A stretch of 64,000 bases of DNA from Methylobacterium sp. NMS14P (GTDB lineage Bacteria; Pseudomonadota; Alphaproteobacteria; Rhizobiales; Beijerinckiaceae): NCBI RefSeq assembly GCF_028583545.1, contig NZ_CP087106.1, positions 6,204,580 to 6,268,579 of the forward strand, in the 5' to 3' direction. The notes under the pieces are model-generated. The model was given only the letters and a program-made list of their open reading frames with translations, was not told the origin of the DNA and did not search any database. A program made the translations under genes and the position numbers. Of this stretch, positions 60,551 to 64,000 are shown one piece after another. Position 1 is the first letter of the stretch. Every line of letters starts with the position of its first letter.

Positions 60551-61324
60551 ATGACGAGCCGAGACGCACAGGGCGACGCCCCCAGGAAAGTTACCGAACT
60601 GCCGCCCGGGATCGCCCCCGCGGTGATCCTGGTGGAGCCGCAGCTCGCCGAGAATATCGGCATGACCGCCCGCGCCATGGCGAATTTCGGCCTGTCGGAG
60701 CTGCGCCTCGTCAACCCGAAGAACGGCTGGCCCAAGAAGGGCGTGCGCGAGGCGGCCTCGGGCGCGACGCACGTCCTGGACGGGGCCGCGATCTTCGGCA
60801 GCGTCGCCGAGGCCATCGCCGACTGCCAGTACGTGCTGGCGACCACGGCGCGCGAGCGCGGGCAGATGAAGCGGGTCTTCGCGCCCGAGGCGGCCATGGG
60901 CGAGCTCGTGGCGCGGGAGGGCCAGCGCACCGCGGTGATGTTCGGCCGCGAGCGCGTCGGGCTCACCAACGACGAGGTGTCGCTCGCCGACGCGATCGTC
61001 ACCTTCCCGGTCTCCCCGGATTTCCCCTCGCTCAACCTCGCGCAGGCGGTCCTGCTGATCGGCTACGCGTGGCGGCAGGCGAGCGGCCGGGCGCACCTGC
61101 CGTTCACGGGCGAGCTCCTGTCGCCGCCGGCGACCCGCGACGCGCTGGTCGCGCTGTTCGGAAGCCTGGAGGCGGCGCTCGACGGGGCCGGCTTCTACCC
61201 GCCGGAGAAGAGGGAGATCATCGCCCGCAACATGCGCGACATGCTCCACCGCATGAGCCTGACCGAGCAGGACGTGCGGACGTTCCGCGGGGCGCTGCGG
61301 GCCCTGACGCGGAAGGGTAGCTGA
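60551..61324 (+). CDS. trmJ: TrmJ-type tRNA/rRNA 2'-O-methyltransferase
   Basis: The 257-aa SPOUT methyltransferase transfers methyl from SAM to ribose 2'-OH in RNA, probably tRNA position 32. Motifs: AVILVEPQLAENIGMTARAM (motif 1 with N, E, N-I-G), TAVMFGRERVGLTNDEV (motif 2) and FPVSPDFPSLNLAQAVLLIG (motif 3, trefoil knot). A helical C-terminal tail (NMRDMLHRMSLTEQDVRTFR) is typical of TrmJ. The start at 60551 begins shortly before conserved sequence; the long divergent gap to icd (206 bases) presumably holds both promoters. Confidence 0.93.
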   Translation: MTSRDAQGDAPRKVTELPPGIAPAVILVEPQLAENIGMTARAMANFGLSELRLVNPKNGWPKKGVREAASGATHVLDGAAIFGSVAEAIADCQYVLATTARERGQMKRVFAPEAAMGELVAREGQRTAVMFGRERVGLTNDEVSLADAIVTFPVSPDFPSLNLAQAVLLIGYAWRQASGRAHLPFTGELLSPPATRDALVALFGSLEAALDGAGFYPPEKREIIARNMRDMLHRMSLTEQDVRTFRGALRALTRKGS

Positions 61325-61510
61325 TCAGCCGGAGGCCGGCTTCATCTCCGGCGGCTTGCCGCCGCCGAAGCAGCGGCCGACCGCCTCCCAGAACGCGGTC
61401 TGCTCCTCGGGCGTGCACTGCGCCATGCGCGCCTCGACCTTGGCGCGTCCGGCCACCGCGTCGGCTGTCGCGGCGACCTCGGACTCGCTCGGGTTCCTCG
61501 CCTCGGCCAT
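61325..61510 (-). CDS. small hypothetical protein (61 aa)
   Basis: MAEARNPSESEVAATADAVA, GRAKVEARMAQCTPEEQTAF, WEAVGRCFGGGKPPEMKPAS. A helical, charged protein abutting the trmJ stop on the opposite strand. Its start at 61510 has a GGAGGA ribosome-binding site. Function unknown. Confidence 0.6.
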   Translation of the reverse strand: MAEARNPSESEVAATADAVAGRAKVEARMAQCTPEEQTAFWEAVGRCFGGGKPPEMKPASG

Positions 61511-61637
61511 GGGCAATCCTCCGTTGCAGAACGAAAGCGCAGCTGGGCCGTGCGGTTCCGTTCCGCGGCGCAATCGGGCATGGAGTCGGCGGTTCGCGGA
61601 GCGGCCGCGCTGTGGCGGGACGAGGGCGGGGTATCGG

Positions 61638-62273
61638 GTGCGGCTCAGCGTGGACAATCTGGCCTGCCGCCGCTCCGGCCGCCGCATCTTCGCCAACCTG
61701 TCCTTCGCCCTCGGACCCGGCGACGCCCTGGCGATCACCGGGCGGAACGGCGCGGGCAAGTCGAGCCTCCTCGCCATCCTGTCGGGCCGGCTCCGGGCCG
61801 ATGCCGGCCGGATCGACGTCGCGGATGTCGGCGAGGCGAGCCTGCCCGAGTGCCTTCACGTTGTCGGCCACCGCGACGGATTGAAGAGCTCCCTCACGGC
61901 GGGCGAGAACCTCCTGTTCGCCCAGCGGCTCCTGGGCGCGCCGCGCCTGAACCCGGGCGCCGCGCTGGAGCGGCTCGGCCTCGGCCACGCGCACGACCTG
62001 CCGGTGGCCTATCTGTCGGCGGGCCAGCGGCGGCGCGTGGCGCTGGCGCGGCTCCTCGTCTGCGCCCGGCCGCTCTGGCTCCTGGACGAGCCGACCGCCG
62101 CCCTCGACACGGCCTCGCAGGCGGTTCTCGCCGGGCTCATGGAGGGCCATCGGGCCGGCGGCGGCCTCGTGATCGCCGCCACCCACCAGTCGCTCGGCCT
62201 CGACCGCGCGGCGGAGCTGCGCATCGAGACCGCCGCGGCACCGATCGCGGACGCGCTGGAGGAGTGGGCGTGA
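61638..62273 (+). CDS. ccmA: cytochrome c biogenesis heme exporter ATPase CcmA
   Basis: The 211-aa ABC ATPase powers CcmABCD release of holo-CcmE during cytochrome c maturation. Walker A ITGRNGAGKSSLLAILSGRL, signature YLSAGQRRRVALARLLV, Walker B PLWLLDEPTAALDTAS and a short C-terminus typical of CcmA. The GTG at 61638 starts a segment (VRLSVDNLACRRSGRRIF) that matches the family start. Its stop overlaps the ccmB start by 4 bases. Confidence 0.94.
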   Translation: MRLSVDNLACRRSGRRIFANLSFALGPGDALAITGRNGAGKSSLLAILSGRLRADAGRIDVADVGEASLPECLHVVGHRDGLKSSLTAGENLLFAQRLLGAPRLNPGAALERLGLGHAHDLPVAYLSAGQRRRVALARLLVCARPLWLLDEPTAALDTASQAVLAGLMEGHRAGGGLVIAATHQSLGLDRAAELRIETAAAPIADALEEWA

Positions 62274-62938
62274 GTCGCGCGGTCCTCGCCCTGATCGCCC
62301 GCGACCTGCGCCTCGCCGGACGCGTCGGCGGCTCCGGCGCCCTGTCGCTGGTCTTCTTCCTGATGATCGTCGCGCTGGTGCCCTTCGCGCTCGGGCCCGA
62401 TCTCAACCTGCTGTCGCGGATCGGCCCGGCGATCCTGTGGCTCGCCGCCGTGCTGGCGACGCTGATCGGCCTCGACCGCCTGTTCCAGGCCGACGAGGAG
62501 GACGGTTCCCTCGACCTGATGACCGGCGCGCCGGTGCCCCTCGAACTGGTGGTGCTCGGCAAGGTCGCGGCGCACTGGCTGACCACGGGCCTGCCGCTGG
62601 CGCTGGCCGCGCCGCTCTTCGGCCTGCTGGTGGCCCTCGACGGCACCGCCATGGGCGCGACGTCCCTGACGCTGCTGGCCGGCACGCCGGCCCTGAGCTT
62701 CATCGGCGCGGTCGGCGCGGCGCTGACCGCCTCGATCCGCCGGGGCGGCCTGATCCTGGCCGTGCTGGTCCTGCCGCTGATGATTCCGACGCTGATCTTC
62801 GGCGTCTCGGCCGCGCAGGCGGCGAGCGGCGGGACGGTGCCGTTCCTCGTGCCGCTGGCGGTGCTGGCGGCGCTGACGCTCATCGCCGCCGTGGTCGGGA
62901 CGCTGGCCGCTGCGGCGGCTCTGCGTTGGCCCGAATAG
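62270..62938 (+). CDS. ccmB: cytochrome c biogenesis membrane protein CcmB
   Basis: The 222-aa inner-membrane partner of CcmA has six hydrophobic segments. The family motif near the N-terminus (LIARDLRLAGRVGGSGALSL) and the mid-protein LVVLGKVAAHWLTTGLPLAL with FQADEEDGSLDLM are characteristic. GTG at 62270 overlaps the ccmA stop. The next ccm gene (ccmC) is not in the following 300 bases, so the operon ends or the rest lies elsewhere. Confidence 0.94.
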   Translation: MSRAVLALIARDLRLAGRVGGSGALSLVFFLMIVALVPFALGPDLNLLSRIGPAILWLAAVLATLIGLDRLFQADEEDGSLDLMTGAPVPLELVVLGKVAAHWLTTGLPLALAAPLFGLLVALDGTAMGATSLTLLAGTPALSFIGAVGAALTASIRRGGLILAVLVLPLMIPTLIFGVSAAQAASGGTVPFLVPLAVLAALTLIAAVVGTLAAAAALRWPE

Positions 62939-63249
62939 CCGAAGCTCTCCCGCAGGAGCCGGCCGGCGCTCGTCGATCGCCCGGCGATGCTGCCTCGCGC
63001 GGTCCGATGTCTTCGATGAAGCCCGCCGAATGCTTCCCGGCGCCCGGGCCGGGGCCGAAGCCCGCGATCCGGATTTGCCTCTGAGCGCGTTGACGCGCGG
63101 CGCCCCCCTCACTATAGAAGCCGCTTCGCCGAGGGGCCGCGCTTTCGCGCGCGCTGCGTCTCGGCCATCGCCAGACAACCTGACGCGACGACCGATTTCC
63201 GGCCCAGCCGGCCCGTCGGCATCGCCCGACGAGAAACACGAGGACGTAC
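62939..63249. other. intergenic region upstream of rpsT
   Basis: About 310 bases without a supported gene. It should contain the rpsT promoter; no recognisable RNA gene or strong repeat is visible. Confidence 0.5.
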
Positions 63250-63516
63250 ATGGCCAACACCGCTTCGGCCAAGAAGATGACCCGCAAGATCGCCAAGCGC
63301 ACGGCGATCAATCGCTCGCGCCGCTCGCGCATGCGGACCTTCGTCCGCAAGGTCGAGGAGGCCATCGCCACCGGCAACCAGCAGGACGCGCTGGCCGCCC
63401 TCCGCGCCGCCGAGCCCGAGATGATGCGCGCCGCCCAGCACGGCATCGTTCACAAGAACAACGCCTCGCGGAAGGTCTCGCGCCTCGCCGCCCGCGTGAA
63501 GGCGCTCGCGGCCTAA
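63250..63516 (+). CDS. rpsT: 30S ribosomal protein S20
   Basis: The 88-aa basic protein binds 16S rRNA and assists small-subunit assembly. [40 protein letters not shown] and [28 protein letters not shown] match the S20 family throughout, including the conserved KKxxRK start and HKNxAxRKxSRL motif. Start preceded by GAGGACG. An intrinsic terminator follows. Confidence 0.97.
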   Translation: MANTASAKKMTRKIAKRTAINRSRRSRMRTFVRKVEEAIATGNQQDALAALRAAEPEMMRAAQHGIVHKNNASRKVSRLAARVKALAA

Positions 63517-63544
63517 ACCGCCACGCACCACCGAGACGTTCTCG

Positions 63545-63570
63545 AGCCCGGCCTTCGCGCCGGGCTTTTT
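63545..63570 (+). terminator. intrinsic terminator of rpsT
   Basis: AGCCCGGC and GCCGGGCT form an 8-bp perfect stem with loop CTTCGC followed by TTTTT, about 30 bases after the rpsT stop. Confidence 0.88.
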
Positions 63571-64000
63571 CGTGCGCGCTGTCCGGCCGGGACCGCGCGC
63601 TGCCGGCCCGGCGGCGAAAGCGTTAACCCTGTCCAAGAATCAACGCGATTGCCGAGTCCGGAAACGGCGTGTAGCTTAACAGAAACTGACACCGGACAAG
63701 CAAAACACGACGATTTCGGGACTCAAGCGAATCGATCTGATTCGCCAAGACTCTAGCGGCCGTGTTCAGCCCGGGCGGGAACACTTGCGAATGGGAATCC
63801 GCGCCGTCCCCACAAGTCCCACTGTTAAAGGAACCGTAGGTAATTGTTGATAGGCTCTCCCAATCGGCAAAAGTTCCTCGCGGTGGGGTTGACTCCGTTG
63901 AGAGGGCTCTGTCCCGCCCGTTCTTGCGGGACGCTGAGGGCGTAATTCGTGCGTACGCGCCGCCTGCGGGCTTCCGTGGGCAGCGTCGGGAGAGCCAGTG
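63571..64000. other. GANTC-rich intergenic region at the window end
   Basis: About 430 bases with no supported gene, more AT-rich than its surroundings, with several TTAA motifs. In related alphaproteobacteria rpsT is commonly followed by dnaA, so this may be the dnaA promoter or an origin-linked region; I cannot confirm that, since no start codon with recognisable DnaA sequence lies within the window. Confidence 0.5.
63637..63895. promoter_or_regulatory. cluster of eight CcrM (GANTC) sites
   Basis: GANTC occurs at 63637, 63654, 63720, 63729, 63739, 63749, 63795 and 63891. Four sites between 63720 and 63753 are spaced 9, 10 and 10 bases, about one DNA helical turn. Random expectation for a 259-base stretch is about one site. 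Confidence 0.6.

Noticed and set aside
63571..64000. Confirmed oriC with DnaA boxes
   Set aside because: I found no convincing TTATCCACA-type boxes; the GANTC cluster alone is not proof of an origin.

Overview
The window reads as chromosome of a high-GC alphaproteobacterium of the Methylobacterium/Methylorubrum type. The evidence is the purA–rpoH–RluA-type synthase order, an alphaproteobacterial general-stress (NepR/EcfG-type) sigma factor with a matching promoter, a PodJ-like polarity protein, a LuxR/LuxI pair, a class I isocitrate dehydrogenase, ccmAB, and rpsT beside a GANTC-rich intergenic region. Species assignment is inference; no rRNA is present.

Left core (1–23.8 kb): purA, a proline-rich membrane protein, rpoH and an RluA-family pseudouridine synthase lie beside tRNA-Glu(CTC). 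A poorly coding stretch (5.5–7.4 kb) holds only small genes. A stress/sensory block follows: an ECF sigma factor with a NepR-like N-terminus, a PAS/LuxR regulator behind a GGAAC-N16-CGTT promoter, a CsbD protein, a TAXI-like membrane protein and a YidB-like protein. A minus-strand signalling operon then joins a periplasmic binding protein, a Cache-type histidine kinase, a receiver protein and a receiver–nucleotide cyclase through ATGA overlaps. A TonB receptor, a PepSY membrane protein and two small Cys/His exported proteins form a likely metal-uptake cluster. tRNA-Gln(CTG) and tRNA-Ser(TGA) close this part.

Island (23,895–44,370): a roughly 20.5-kb element sits in the 3' end of tRNA-Ser, bounded by a 16-bp direct repeat, with a tyrosine integrase next to attL. 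It carries a repressor-like gene with an operator-like palindrome, many small unknown genes, and a tape-measure-like tail gene split by an IS630 element. An IS3 element splits a second small gene. No capsid, portal or terminase gene is visible, so it is a decayed prophage, satellite or integrative element. Two accessory loci stand out. One is an AT-rich two-gene cassette (an endonuclease/exonuclease/phosphatase-fold enzyme plus a 125-aa partner) lying between an intact serine recombinase and a decayed copy of its 5' half. The other is a reverse transcriptase with an FADN active-site motif, the last gene before attR. A 17-bp near-palindrome recurs four times in one orientation, with a fifth partial inverted copy, only inside the island.

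Right core (44.4–64 kb): a GGDEF–EAL protein is coupled to a HerA-like ATPase. Small hypotheticals, O-acetylhomoserine sulfhydrylase, a 595-aa acyl-CoA dehydrogenase, the PodJ-like Sel1 protein with a CtrA-like site upstream, a DUF3429 protein, luxR–luxI with a lux-box-like repeat and a trailing 59-aa gene, icd, a TrmJ-type methyltransferase, ccmA–ccmB and rpsT follow. The last 430 bases hold eight GANTC sites, four of them spaced 9–10 bp apart, as expected of a CcrM-regulated promoter or replication-related region; the next gene lies beyond the window.
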